Positions 22,607 to 30,905 of a DNA stretch of 41,108 nt are shown piece after piece. The notes beneath the pieces are model-generated. The model saw only the letters and a list, made by a program, of their open reading frames with translations. It did no database searches and was not told the origin of the DNA. Source of the DNA: Candidatus Aminicenantota bacterium (GTDB lineage Bacteria; Acidobacteriota; Aminicenantia; UBA2199); NCBI GenBank assembly GCA_026393835.1, contig JAPKZK010000056.1, forward strand, positions 1 through 41,108. Reading direction: 5' to 3'. Position 1 is the first letter of the stretch. The number at the start of each line of letters is the position of its first letter. The translations under genes were made by a program, and so were the position numbers.

Positions 22607-24433
22607 ATGATAGACGAACGCGATTTAAAACAAATCCCGTACGGTATCGCCGATTTCGAAGATTTTCGTCGAAAAAAACTTTACTATGTAGACAAAACGC
22701 GGTTCATCCGCAATATCGAAAAAAAAGGAAGCTTCCTCTTCTTCATCCGGCCCCGGCGCTTCGGGAAATCCCTCTTCCTTTCCATGATGGAATATTATTA
22801 TGATGTCAACCGAAAGGACCAATTCGACTATTTATTCAACGGGACCGCTATCCACCAAAACCCTACCAAAGAAAAGAATAATTACCTGGTATTATCTTTC
22901 AACTTTTCAGCGGTGGCTCCCGATAAATTACACCTGGAGAAATTTTTTCTTCAACATATCTGCGATAGTGTCAGGTATTTTATGGATAAATATGGGAAAC
23001 ACCTGGATATCGATATTAAAGAAGCCCGGGAACAAATCGATTCCTCTAAAGGTGCATCCGCCTTAATGGGCACGTTCTTAAATTATTTCAAAGGGAAAAA
23101 ATATAAATTATATGTATTTATCGATGAATACGACAATTTTGCCAATACCAGCCTGTCCGATTCCGGGGAAGAAGAATACCGCTCCATAACACGCGGAGAA
23201 GGTTTTCTACGCGCTTTCTTCAATGTGATTAAAGCAGGAACCACCGGCAGCGATACCCCCATCTCCCGATTATTCATGACCGGCGTTTCCCCCATTACCC
23301 TGGACGACGTCACCTCCGGGTTTAACATCGGCACCAACATCTCCCTGGATGACGATATCAACGAAATCCTGGGGTTCGATAAAACCGAAGTCGAAACCTT
23401 GATCGAATACTACCGGCAAACCGGTAAAATTCAACACCCCACCCCGGAACTGGTGGACATTATGGGCCAATGGTACAACCATTACCGGTTTTCAATGGAT
23501 TCCGAATGTGAAGTTTTCAATACTATCTCTGTACTATACTTTATCCGTGAATATTTGAAAAAATCACGCATCCCTAATCTGCTCCTCGACCATAACACCC
23601 GCATGGATTACAGCAAACTCCGTCAACTAATTATCATCGATAAACAAGGGGCGCTAAAAACCAATGGAAACTTCTCCAAACTCCTGTATATCATCGAAAA
23701 CGGCGCGATTCATTCCGATATCGAAACAAGTTTCCCAATCCATGAATTATCCCATCCAAAAAACTTTACTTCGCTGTTGTATTACTTCGGACTCCTGACC
23801 TTCAGCGGCATGGATGACGAAAATACCCCCATCCTCTCCATCCCCAACGAAATGGTCAAACATCTCTACTACGCTTACATCAAAGAAACATACGAAGAAA
23901 CAGGCATCTTATCCCTGGATACCGAAAAATACGAAAGCCTGGCAAGGGACCTGGCCTATAAAGGAAACTGGAAAGGTCTCATCGAATATATTTCAGGACG
24001 CATGGAAGCTTCCTTAAGCTTACGCGATCTTATGACCGGCGAAAAAGTTCACCAGGTTTTCTGGAATATCTACCTGGGGCTAAACAAATTATATAATGTT
24101 TACTCCGAGAGAGAACTAAACCAGGGTTTTGCCGACCTGGTACTGGAACCCCAACTGGCCCAAAACCCGGGGCTCAAATTTTCCTACATCATCGAAATCA
24201 AATACATCAAACCTGCCGACTTTGAAAAAGAAGACGGCGAAGAGAAACTGCAAGCCCTGCGCGCCGAAGCCGAATCTCAACTAAACCGCTACGGTATCGA
24301 TGAGAAATTCCGGAAAACAATAGGCCAAACCACTTTAAAAAAGCTGGCTCTCATCTTTTGTGGAAACAGGTTACTATACCATGATGAAAATCAGGGGACC
24401 GACGGCTGGCTGGCTGGAAATCCAAAACAATAA
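22607..24433 (+). CDS. AAA-ATPase-like protein with C-terminal PD-(D/E)XK nuclease (DUF1703 type)
   Basis: 608 residues. The N-terminus (IPYGIADFEDFRRKKLYYVDKTRFI) and the P-loop FIRPRRFGKS (K54) are diagnostic of the AAA-ATPase_like family. LYVFIDEYDNF is the Walker B strand and RLFMTGVSPITLDDVTSGFN the conserved sensor block. The C-terminal nuclease has D510 in GFADLVLEP and E530-I-K532 in YIIEIKYIKP. Members are abundant, patchily distributed genes, thought to be mobile or conflict-related; no reaction has been firmly assigned. Length and motifs indicate an intact gene. It starts without a leader right behind a promoter, and a copy of the 3'-end module follows its stop codon. Confidence 0.9.
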   Translation: MIDERDLKQIPYGIADFEDFRRKKLYYVDKTRFIRNIEKKGSFLFFIRPRRFGKSLFLSMMEYYYDVNRKDQFDYLFNGTAIHQNPTKEKNNYLVLSFNFSAVAPDKLHLEKFFLQHICDSVRYFMDKYGKHLDIDIKEAREQIDSSKGASALMGTFLNYFKGKKYKLYVFIDEYDNFANTSLSDSGEEEYRSITRGEGFLRAFFNVIKAGTTGSDTPISRLFMTGVSPITLDDVTSGFNIGTNISLDDDINEILGFDKTEVETLIEYYRQTGKIQHPTPELVDIMGQWYNHYRFSMDSECEVFNTISVLYFIREYLKKSRIPNLLLDHNTRMDYSKLRQLIIIDKQGALKTNGNFSKLLYIIENGAIHSDIETSFPIHELSHPKNFTSLLYYFGLLTFSGMDDENTPILSIPNEMVKHLYYAYIKETYEETGILSLDTEKYESLARDLAYKGNWKGLIEYISGRMEASLSLRDLMTGEKVHQVFWNIYLGLNKLYNVYSERELNQGFADLVLEPQLAQNPGLKFSYIIEIKYIKPADFEKEDGEEKLQALRAEAESQLNRYGIDEKFRKTIGQTTLKKLALIFCGNRLLYHDENQGTDGWLAGNPKQ

Positions 24434-24535
24434 AAAAGTAAAAACGAAAAATGAAAAATTAAAAATGGAAACGGAGCCCTTCGGGCATGGGGCAGTGAGA
24501 AAATATTCCCGCCTGTCCTATAAAAATCTCTACAG
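24405..24535 (+). repeat. 3'-end repeat module, copy 5
   Basis: Beginning at the end of the AAA/nuclease gene: GGCTGGCTGG, CCAAAACAATAAAAAAGTAA, the AAAAATG run, GGAAACGGA, GCCCTTCGGGC (24476-24486), GGGCAGTGAGAAAATATT, GCCTGTCC. It is nearly identical to copy 3 at 21351. The following CTCTACAGCGCGTAGCG segment (24530-24545) belongs to the GTAGAGACG repeat family. Confidence 0.75.
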
Positions 24536-24551
24536 CGCGTAGCGTCTCTAC

Positions 24552-27389
24552 CTAAAATTCGATTTTCACTCCCAATCTCATCACACGGGGCGATAAAATC
24601 GCCAGGTCATACCCGAATACCTGGGCCGGGTTACTGGAATCCAAATATTCTTGTATTACCGTGTTGTTATTAAACAGGTTGAAAATATCGGCAAATATTT
24701 TTAAGCGCCGGTTAGCGATTTTAAATTCTTTTTCAACTTTAAGGTCAAGGATGGTGACGGGGGGATAGCCATTGGCGCCTCGTTTTTCCGCTTTAATGGT
24801 TTCAGTGACCTGGTTCAATTCAACATCCAGGAAATTACTGGTGATTGCCCGTGTCCAACGTTGCCCGGACAGGCACCGGAAATAACCGCCGATATTGACG
24901 CCCCAGGGACCTTTGACAAACCCCGTGATTTTAAACTGGTGCCGTCTTTCATAAGGGAACCGGCCTTCGGCATTGATATGGGCATTGGGATTCGACCACA
25001 AATCGGACGTCCCTAAAGACTGGGCGCCGTCGACATCATCCCTGTTTAAAGCAATCAAACCCCTGGCATTTGAATAAACATATGATGCATCCATTGCCCA
25101 GCCTTGCGAATATTTTTTACTGATTTTAACTTCGATGCCGTCGTAATTTCTTTCCGCGCCCGGGGGGTTAACGATATATTTTTCAGGCAAACGGAGGGGG
25201 TTCAAGTTGTTGTAAAAAGTTACGGGCCTGCCGCTATAGGGATCGACGGCCTGGACTTTTTCCCAATCCAGCCATACCAATTGACCATGATCCATGAGGG
25301 CATCGATATCCAGGGAAGCCGCATCGACAACGTGAATCAAATTTTTGTCCCATTTCTTGATGTAACGGATTCCCAGGGACCAGTCGGTCCATAATTCTCT
25401 TTCAATGCCCAGGGTTAATTCCCTGGCAGTAGGGGCGACCAGGTTATGGTCTTTGTAACCTACCCTGGTCCCACCGGGCCTGGTCAGGCTCTGCGATATT
25501 TGCACAAAAGGATAGCCATAGAATACATCTATCCAGTAATACCAACCATTGGGATGAGCCAGGTTCACCCACTGGATGGTATTCGGCATTACGTAACTGG
25601 CCCATGAAGCCTTAAACAAGGTTTTGCCGTCGCTGAAGATATCATAAACGAGTCCTAGCCGGGGAGAAAGGTTTCGCCATTTTAACGGGGTTACACTTTT
25701 AAATATCCGGCGGTCTACCAATATACCCCAGGGATTAAAAATAGGAATTTCAGCCTGGTTCTGGGCTGGCCAGATAATGCTGTTATAATCATAGCGAAGC
25801 CCGAGAGCCAGGGTCAAATTCCCGGTCACATTCCAGGTATCGTTGAGAAATAGAGAATAATTTAACATATTTTCCTTGTGGTTGAAGGATTTAATATGAA
25901 ATCCATAATAGATCCCATTGCCCCCGACATATTCCGGCCAATCGAATTCCCAGACCAAATTGGTGGTGGGATCAGGCCTGGTTTCCAGTATCCAGTTTGT
26001 TTTAGCTGCTTGAAGTTCACCGCCGATCTTCAGTTCATGAGACCCCACTAAATTATCGATAAATGTCGTGGCGTCAAGATTAACCTGGTACCGGTCCCTC
26101 CGGTAATCATCCCGGTTCCGCCAGTTGGTGCCGGTTTGGAGACCGGTCAACCAATCGCTGTACTGGACCCCGGGGGATTTAGCGTGGAGATTCATATTAA
26201 ACTTAATGAAAGCCAATTTCAAGTTGGTGTACAGGTTGGACCCGAAGGTCCGGGTCCAGTGTACATTAAATACATGGGTCGGCGTTGTCTGCAGCAGCGT
26301 GGTATCCTCATTGTAATACCTGCTGGCGTCCCGATGATGGGACCTTAAATCGGAATAGTTATATGAAAAAACAAATTTATCTGCCGGCCGGGGTTGAAAT
26401 GTGAGTTTGAGATAAGGGAAATATTCTTTTTGATCGAGGGGGATCGATTGCTGCGTGGGTCTGTCATGGGGATAACCGGGGATATATTCTTGCTTTGAGA
26501 TCATACTGAGATTCCCGAAGAACCAGAGTTTATTTTTATAAATCGGTCCTCCCAGGGTAAAGCCCGGTTCCATTTGAAATTTCCGGCCGTTTTTTTCCGG
26601 TTGGTTCGGGCGATAGAGATCGGTTCCTTTGGTATTATCGGCTTGTAGGCTTTCGTGGTCGAAGTAAAAACCGGCAGAACCGTGAAAGGAATTCCCGCCG
26701 GATTTAGTTACCACGTTCAAAACCGCGCCTTTTACGCTGCCGTATTCGGCGGATAAACCGCCGGTTTGAACCGCGACTTCTTCCATGACATCCATTGCAA
26801 ACGTCACATATGAAGTCCCGGTGACCGGATCGCCCATATTTACGCCGTCCAGGTTATAGGAATTTTCCATTTGACCGCTGCCATGGGCCGTATTCTCGGT
26901 AATGCCGGGGGTTAGGTTGAAATAATCCATGACCGTACGGCCCGGGGTAGGGATCATGTCCAGCAGTTCAATATCCAGGTTTGTCACGCCCGCGGCACTT
27001 TGGCGGTCGATGGTGGGGGATTTTCCCTCCACCAGGATCGTTTTTTCCAGGGCCTGTAATGTCATCTCGATATCCACGCCGGAGGTTCTACCGATGCCCA
27101 CCATGATTCCCTGGCGTACCAGGGTAGTCATGCCTTCCAGTTTAAAGGTCAGGCGATATCTACCGGGCGCCAGCCCGGGAAAACGGTATTCACCGTTGGT
27201 ATTGGTAATGGTAGTTAATTCCAGCGTCACCAGGGCGGGGGATTCCAGGATAACCAGTACACCCGGCAGCGGGGCGCCGCCGGGGCCTGTTACGGTTCCA
27301 TTAATGACGCCTGTCTGACCGGTCTGGCCAAACCCCGCTAAAATAATTAAAAATGTTAAAAGCATTAATGTTATAATTTTTTTTATCAT
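24552..27389 (-). CDS. TonB-dependent-receptor-like outer membrane protein with carboxypeptidase-regulatory domain
   Basis: 945 residues. The signal peptide (MIKKIITLMLLTFLIILAGFG) is followed by a carboxypeptidase D regulatory-like beta-sandwich (about 28-112: GVINGTVTGPGGAPLPGVLV ... NGEYRFPGLAPGRYRL). A plug domain comes next (about 125-235: IPTPGRTVMDYFNLTPGITE, NSYNLDGVNMGDP, GGLSAEYGSVKGAVLNVVTKSGG), then a long beta-barrel. The C-terminus ends in VMRLGVKIEF, with the terminal phenylalanine used for outer-membrane insertion. Such OmpA/TonB-receptor hybrids import large substrates; nothing here shows which. The gene is alone, divergent from the secreted protein at 27727, and ends with a TAG next to a GTAGAGACG-type repeat. 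Confidence 0.9.
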   Translation of the reverse strand: MIKKIITLMLLTFLIILAGFGQTGQTGVINGTVTGPGGAPLPGVLVILESPALVTLELTTITNTNGEYRFPGLAPGRYRLTFKLEGMTTLVRQGIMVGIGRTSGVDIEMTLQALEKTILVEGKSPTIDRQSAAGVTNLDIELLDMIPTPGRTVMDYFNLTPGITENTAHGSGQMENSYNLDGVNMGDPVTGTSYVTFAMDVMEEVAVQTGGLSAEYGSVKGAVLNVVTKSGGNSFHGSAGFYFDHESLQADNTKGTDLYRPNQPEKNGRKFQMEPGFTLGGPIYKNKLWFFGNLSMISKQEYIPGYPHDRPTQQSIPLDQKEYFPYLKLTFQPRPADKFVFSYNYSDLRSHHRDASRYYNEDTTLLQTTPTHVFNVHWTRTFGSNLYTNLKLAFIKFNMNLHAKSPGVQYSDWLTGLQTGTNWRNRDDYRRDRYQVNLDATTFIDNLVGSHELKIGGELQAAKTNWILETRPDPTTNLVWEFDWPEYVGGNGIYYGFHIKSFNHKENMLNYSLFLNDTWNVTGNLTLALGLRYDYNSIIWPAQNQAEIPIFNPWGILVDRRIFKSVTPLKWRNLSPRLGLVYDIFSDGKTLFKASWASYVMPNTIQWVNLAHPNGWYYWIDVFYGYPFVQISQSLTRPGGTRVGYKDHNLVAPTARELTLGIERELWTDWSLGIRYIKKWDKNLIHVVDAASLDIDALMDHGQLVWLDWEKVQAVDPYSGRPVTFYNNLNPLRLPEKYIVNPPGAERNYDGIEVKISKKYSQGWAMDASYVYSNARGLIALNRDDVDGAQSLGTSDLWSNPNAHINAEGRFPYERRHQFKITGFVKGPWGVNIGGYFRCLSGQRWTRAITSNFLDVELNQVTETIKAEKRGANGYPPVTILDLKVEKEFKIANRRLKIFADIFNLFNNNTVIQEYLDSSNPAQVFGYDLAILSPRVMRLGVKIEF

Positions 27390-27539
27390 GGGAAATGTCC
27401 TTAGAATGTCTTTGATTTTTACTTTCGAGCAAGATACATACCAATAATAAACAAGATGATATAATATGATATAATAAGACTCTCTGCCAAATACCGGGCA
27501 AATAAATTCAATAATTTGAATTTTTATCCAAGAATTTGG

Positions 27540-27643
27540 AATACAAATTTAGTTGTATTTGGTTGTACGTTTAAAAAAAAAAAAAATACTACCAAAAATA
27601 CAACTAAAGTTGTATTGACAATGTTTTTTGTTTATAGTAAATA
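27540..27643 (+). promoter_or_regulatory. Promoter with duplicated TTTAGTTGTA motif, between divergent genes
   Basis: TTGACA (27615-27620), 17-bp spacer, TAAATA (27638-27643) serve the gene at 27727. Upstream lie TTTAGTTGTA (27548-27557), AAATACTACC (27585-27594), TACAACTAAA (27599-27608) and the palindrome ATACAACT-AA-AGTTGTAT (27598-27615) abutting the -35 box. The rest of the gene-free stretch 27390-27726 is AT-rich, with GATATAAT repeats near 27455-27475 that probably hold the receptor's own promoter; none is clear enough to mark. Confidence 0.55.
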
Positions 27644-27726
27644 ACAATCTTATTCATACTTATTCATACATAATTTATATAAAGGCTGCATAAAAAATTT
27701 AACCAAATAAAAGAAAGGAGGTTGTT

Positions 27727-28986
27727 ATGAAACAAAGTTTTTTAGGAGTACTCATTGTTTCCCTGGTATTGAGCCTTGGGACCGTGAGTTTGTTTGCCCA
27801 GGCGCCGCAGCCTGAGGTTTCCCTGGATGACCATCCGTCGAATATGCTGGTCATGCCGTTTGGCCCCTGGGGTCCCGGCGCGCCGTTTGTGATGCCTTAT
27901 ATGAGCGCCGAGGATGAATTTGGTTTGGGGCTTCCCGCATCGCTGGCAGGATTTGTCGGTCCATCACCCACATTACTTGCCAGGGGATTTTTTGACTCCG
28001 ATGTGCTTATTCCCGGTCCGAATTTATTTTTGACCTTTCCCCCGCAGCCGTTTTACATGGACGCCATTAGCGGCGACCACCGTGCGATGAAGCCCTGTCC
28101 GGGCGGTTTATTCGTTCGTTTCAGCGTCGACCGGGCAACCGGCGGTCGCACACCTCCCGGACCTGGCGGACCTGGCGATGCCAGCTACCAGCAGGCGCTT
28201 AACAACGAGCAACCCGGGGACATCTTCAGGACAGACCGTCCGTATTCCCATGTAGGTAATTTTGTTCCGCTGCCGGTCCCGCCGCCGCCTGCTTTTTGGG
28301 GCGGGCCCCTGCCTACTGCCGGAACGGGAATTGCCGCCAATGCTGTCAATCAATTGATGTATGACCATTGGGGGACTTTCGGCTTTTTGCCCCCGCCGCC
28401 ATGCCCACCCATTACCCCGGGTTCCCACGACAACGTCGACGCCTTCCATGAATGGCCGGGTTCGTTAACGACTACGAATATTTTCTTTTCGCTCCCCCCT
28501 GCGTCTGCGATCCCCATGGGTTTTTCGCCGGCTGATATTTTTATGTGTCCTGCCGGTGGTGGGTTGTTCTTCCCGGTGCCGGTTTTTGCCACGTCAGGTA
28601 TGATGGGGCTCGATAGGTTTGGATTCGGCACCGACAGCATCGACGGAATGGCCTTCTGGGATAACGGCATAATAGGAGTATTGGAGCCGAGGATCGACTA
28701 TGTGGCTTTCTCACTGGCCCCGGGTTCCGCGACACTGAGGCTCGGTGGGCTGGGTTTGACCGCCGGCGATGTGTTTGTAACAGACTTCCGCGGTTTTTTC
28801 TGCACCTGGCTCTATGCCGGCGATATGGGCGTAGGAAATATGCCCAATGTAGCCGGAGGCGGACCATTACCGGTAATCGGTCCTTCGGAAATTAATGTCG
28901 ATGCCCTGGATTTAACCATCGACCCGGATCCGGTGCCTTATATTAACCCCGTCACCAATCCGAATATTGGCCATAAAATTAAGTAA
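27727..28986 (+). CDS. Secreted proline/glycine-rich protein of unknown function
   Basis: 419 residues. The signal peptide is clear (MKQSFLGVLIVSLVLSLGTVSLFAQA). The mature protein is rich in Pro, Gly and Phe, with recurrent FPPQP, PGPGGPG, PPPPAFWGG and PPPPCPP stretches and a few cysteines (KPCPGG, FMCPAGG, FFCTW). The C-terminal half contains repeated strand-like segments (FGTDSIDGMAFWDNG, RIDYVAFSLAPGSATL, LGLTAGDVFVTDF), suggesting a beta-sandwich or beta-propeller. I recognise no family. AAAGGAGGT precedes the ATG. It is a single-gene unit with its own promoter and a strong terminator, so it is probably well expressed and exported. Confidence 0.75.
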   Translation: MKQSFLGVLIVSLVLSLGTVSLFAQAPQPEVSLDDHPSNMLVMPFGPWGPGAPFVMPYMSAEDEFGLGLPASLAGFVGPSPTLLARGFFDSDVLIPGPNLFLTFPPQPFYMDAISGDHRAMKPCPGGLFVRFSVDRATGGRTPPGPGGPGDASYQQALNNEQPGDIFRTDRPYSHVGNFVPLPVPPPPAFWGGPLPTAGTGIAANAVNQLMYDHWGTFGFLPPPPCPPITPGSHDNVDAFHEWPGSLTTTNIFFSLPPASAIPMGFSPADIFMCPAGGGLFFPVPVFATSGMMGLDRFGFGTDSIDGMAFWDNGIIGVLEPRIDYVAFSLAPGSATLRLGGLGLTAGDVFVTDFRGFFCTWLYAGDMGVGNMPNVAGGGPLPVIGPSEINVDALDLTIDPDPVPYINPVTNPNIGHKIK

Positions 28987-29012
28987 TTCAAGAGTAACAA
29001 AGTGAAGTTCTG

Positions 29013-29069
29013 AAGGTTGAGGTCAAAGTTAAAATTTAAACTCCCTGCTTTGGCCTCAACCTTTTTTTT
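29013..29069 (+). terminator. Intrinsic terminator after the secreted-protein gene
   Basis: AAGGTTGAGGTCAAAG (29013-29028) pairs with CTTTGGCCTCAACCTT (29048-29063), a 16-bp stem with one G-T pair, followed by T residues to 29069. The 29070-29240 stretch after it contains no gene. Confidence 0.85.
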
Positions 29070-29244
29070 ATTAATACCTCAAAAAAGTGTGCAAAAAAAA
29101 CAAGGGTTAGCTCGATTAGCGCAAGGTGTGGGGAATGTCCCGCAACGTTTTTGCCCCCATTCAGATCCCCCCACATGAATTATCAAGGCTCTTCAAAAAA
29201 GTATAAAAAATATCAGGACTAATTAGGGGACAGCCCAATTTTTT

Positions 29245-29425
29245 CCCTAAATAAAATCGCTATGCAGCAAAAAAAATCGATGTGCACCGGAAAAAATCGA
29301 TGATTTCCAAATTAAATCGTTGTGCGGCAAAAAAAATCGATGTTTTTCAAAAAAGGAAGGCATGTTCCAAAAAAGGAAGCTATGTTTCAAAAAAGGAAGG
29401 TGTTTTTTAAAAAAAATCGTTGTGA
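29245..29425. repeat. 20-bp periodic array 3 with A-tracts
   Basis: AAAAAATCGATG-type units place TCG at 29257, 29277, 29297, 29317 and 29337, and again at 29417, exactly on a 20-bp grid. The three units between use AAAAAAGGAAGG instead (GGAAG at 29355, 29375, 29395). Each unit carries an A-tract of four to eight bases. The last unit continues into GTTGTGAGGGATTTTTCTTG, also present at 14939-14960. It fills most of the gene-free 28987-29507 stretch together with the terminator. Confidence 0.8.
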
Positions 29426-29463
29426 GGGATTTTTCTTGCAGGGCCCTTTTTCCCCGCCTCCCT

Positions 29464-29492
29464 TTGACAAAAGCTGCTTTTTCTTGTATAAC
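29464..29492 (+). promoter_or_regulatory. Promoter of the restriction-modification operon
   Basis: TTGACA (29464-29469), 17-bp spacer, TATAAC (29487-29492). The predicted start near 29499 leaves a leader of about nine bases before ATG 29508, without a ribosome binding site. Confidence 0.55.
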
Positions 29493-29507
29493 TGAGAATG
29501 GTGAAAA

Positions 29508-30752
29508 ATGAACGGAAAATATCGACTTGAACTGGAAGAAAAATACAAAGGCAAAATCTCTGTTAATCCAAATTTGAACCGGCAACTCGTGAGTTTTCAA
29601 GCCAATAAAGGTCTGCCTTTTTTCCGATGGTTCAAGTATAAAGAAGGGTTTTCAGCTCCCCTGGTAAACTATCTAATAGACCAAACCCCTGCTCACCGAA
29701 GAGAAATACTCCTGGATCCCTTTTCCGGTTCGGGCGCCGCTTTATTTTGCGCCAGGGAAAAGGGTTTAAAATCGGTCGGTATCGAAGTACTCCCGGTTGG
29801 ATTATTCATCATCAAAACCCGCCTCGATGCTGAAAAAGTAAATATAGACGATTTGATCAAAATCTCGAAAAAGATAAAAAATATCGATTGGCTTGAGTTT
29901 GAGCAGGCAGGCAATTATGGGTTTACACACCTGAACATAACCAGGGGCGCTTTCCCTGGAGATACGGAAAAGTTTCTGAATGGCTTCCGGAATTACTGCT
30001 ACCGGGAAGTAACTGACCCAATCATAAAAGAACTGCTGCTTTTTGCTTTATTTTCAATCCTTGAAACCATTAGCTTTACTCGTAAAGATGAGCAATATTT
30101 AAGATGGGATGATAGGGCCAATAAAAATGGCGGTAATGCCAAATTCAATAAGGGAGAGATATATTCTTTCAAAGAAGCTTTGTCGGAAAAGCTGGATGAG
30201 ATTATTTTCGATATTTCCATTGTGAAGAGGGAGGATAAAGAAAGAAAAGAGCTCACTCTCTATGACGACTCTATTCTCTATAGACTTCCAGTGTTGGCAG
30301 AAAATTCCATTGACCTGGTGATTACATCACCGCCCTATTGCAACCGGTACGATTATACCAGGACTTATGCCCTGGAATTGGCTTTCCTGGGTGTAAACAA
30401 TGAAGCGTTGAAAGAATTTAGACAATCTCAATTAACCAGCACGGTTGAGAACCGGGAGAAATTTGAGCAACTAAAAGATTTTTATTTGAAGAAAAATAGG
30501 GCAGACGATTTTGATAGAATTTTTCAGTCCTTTACTTCACAAAATGCCCTGGCAGAAATTCTTACAATCCTTGAAAGTTACAAAATCGACAATAAACTGA
30601 ATAACTCCACTATTGTCAGGATGGTAAAGAATTACTTTTTCGAGATGTGCCTGGTGATATTTGAAATGTTCAGGGTAATAAAGAAAGACGGCATCGTATA
30701 TATGGTAAACGATAATGTCAGGTATGAGGTGAGACGATCCCGGTCGATTTGA
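29508..30752 (+). CDS. DNA methyltransferase of a type II RM system, frameshifted near 30727
   Basis: The first 414 codons carry the SAM-binding motif I LDPFSGSGAALF (residues 69-80), the following acidic strand SVGIEV, and the catalytic TSPPY (273-277), typical of N4-cytosine and some N6-adenine methylases. About 190 residues lie between the two motifs and probably hold the target recognition region. After YMVNDNVRYE the frame runs into a TGA at 30750. The correct continuation is one frame over: adding a single base near 30725-30730 restores RYGGETIPVDLILSD and carries on to a TAA at 30893-30895, giving about 462 residues. The truncated product would lose the last strands of the methylase fold. 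The endonuclease gene follows 10 bp after the restored stop. Confidence 0.85.
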   Translation: MNGKYRLELEEKYKGKISVNPNLNRQLVSFQANKGLPFFRWFKYKEGFSAPLVNYLIDQTPAHRREILLDPFSGSGAALFCAREKGLKSVGIEVLPVGLFIIKTRLDAEKVNIDDLIKISKKIKNIDWLEFEQAGNYGFTHLNITRGAFPGDTEKFLNGFRNYCYREVTDPIIKELLLFALFSILETISFTRKDEQYLRWDDRANKNGGNAKFNKGEIYSFKEALSEKLDEIIFDISIVKREDKERKELTLYDDSILYRLPVLAENSIDLVITSPPYCNRYDYTRTYALELAFLGVNNEALKEFRQSQLTSTVENREKFEQLKDFYLKKNRADDFDRIFQSFTSQNALAEILTILESYKIDNKLNNSTIVRMVKNYFFEMCLVIFEMFRVIKKDGIVYMVNDNVRYEVRRSRSI

Positions 30753-30895
30753 TTTTATCCGATTTTTCCGAAGCCGTCGGCTTTAATGTCGATAAAATCT
30801 GGATACTGAGTAATGGAAAAGGCAACAGCAGCCAACAAATGGGAACTCATGGTAGAGAAAATTTAATAAAATGCTTGTATGTTTGGAGAAAATAA
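30728..30895 (+). pseudogene. Out-of-frame C-terminal end of the DNA methyltransferase
   Basis: The frame ETIPVDLILSDFSEAVGFNV, then DKIWILSNGKGNSS and, at the end, LIKCLYVWRK stop, continues the methyltransferase after a one-base loss. Residues such as the WILSNGKGNSSQQMGTHGRE block are typical of the end of such methylases, which shows that the two parts were one gene. Confidence 0.7.
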
Positions 30896-30905
30896 GAGGT
30901 GATAA

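Noticed and set aside
320..29425. CRISPR arrays at 320-720, 14485-14762 or 29245-29425
   Set aside because: Units of 20-21 bp are contiguous, have no unique spacers, diverge between neighbours, and no cas gene is present.
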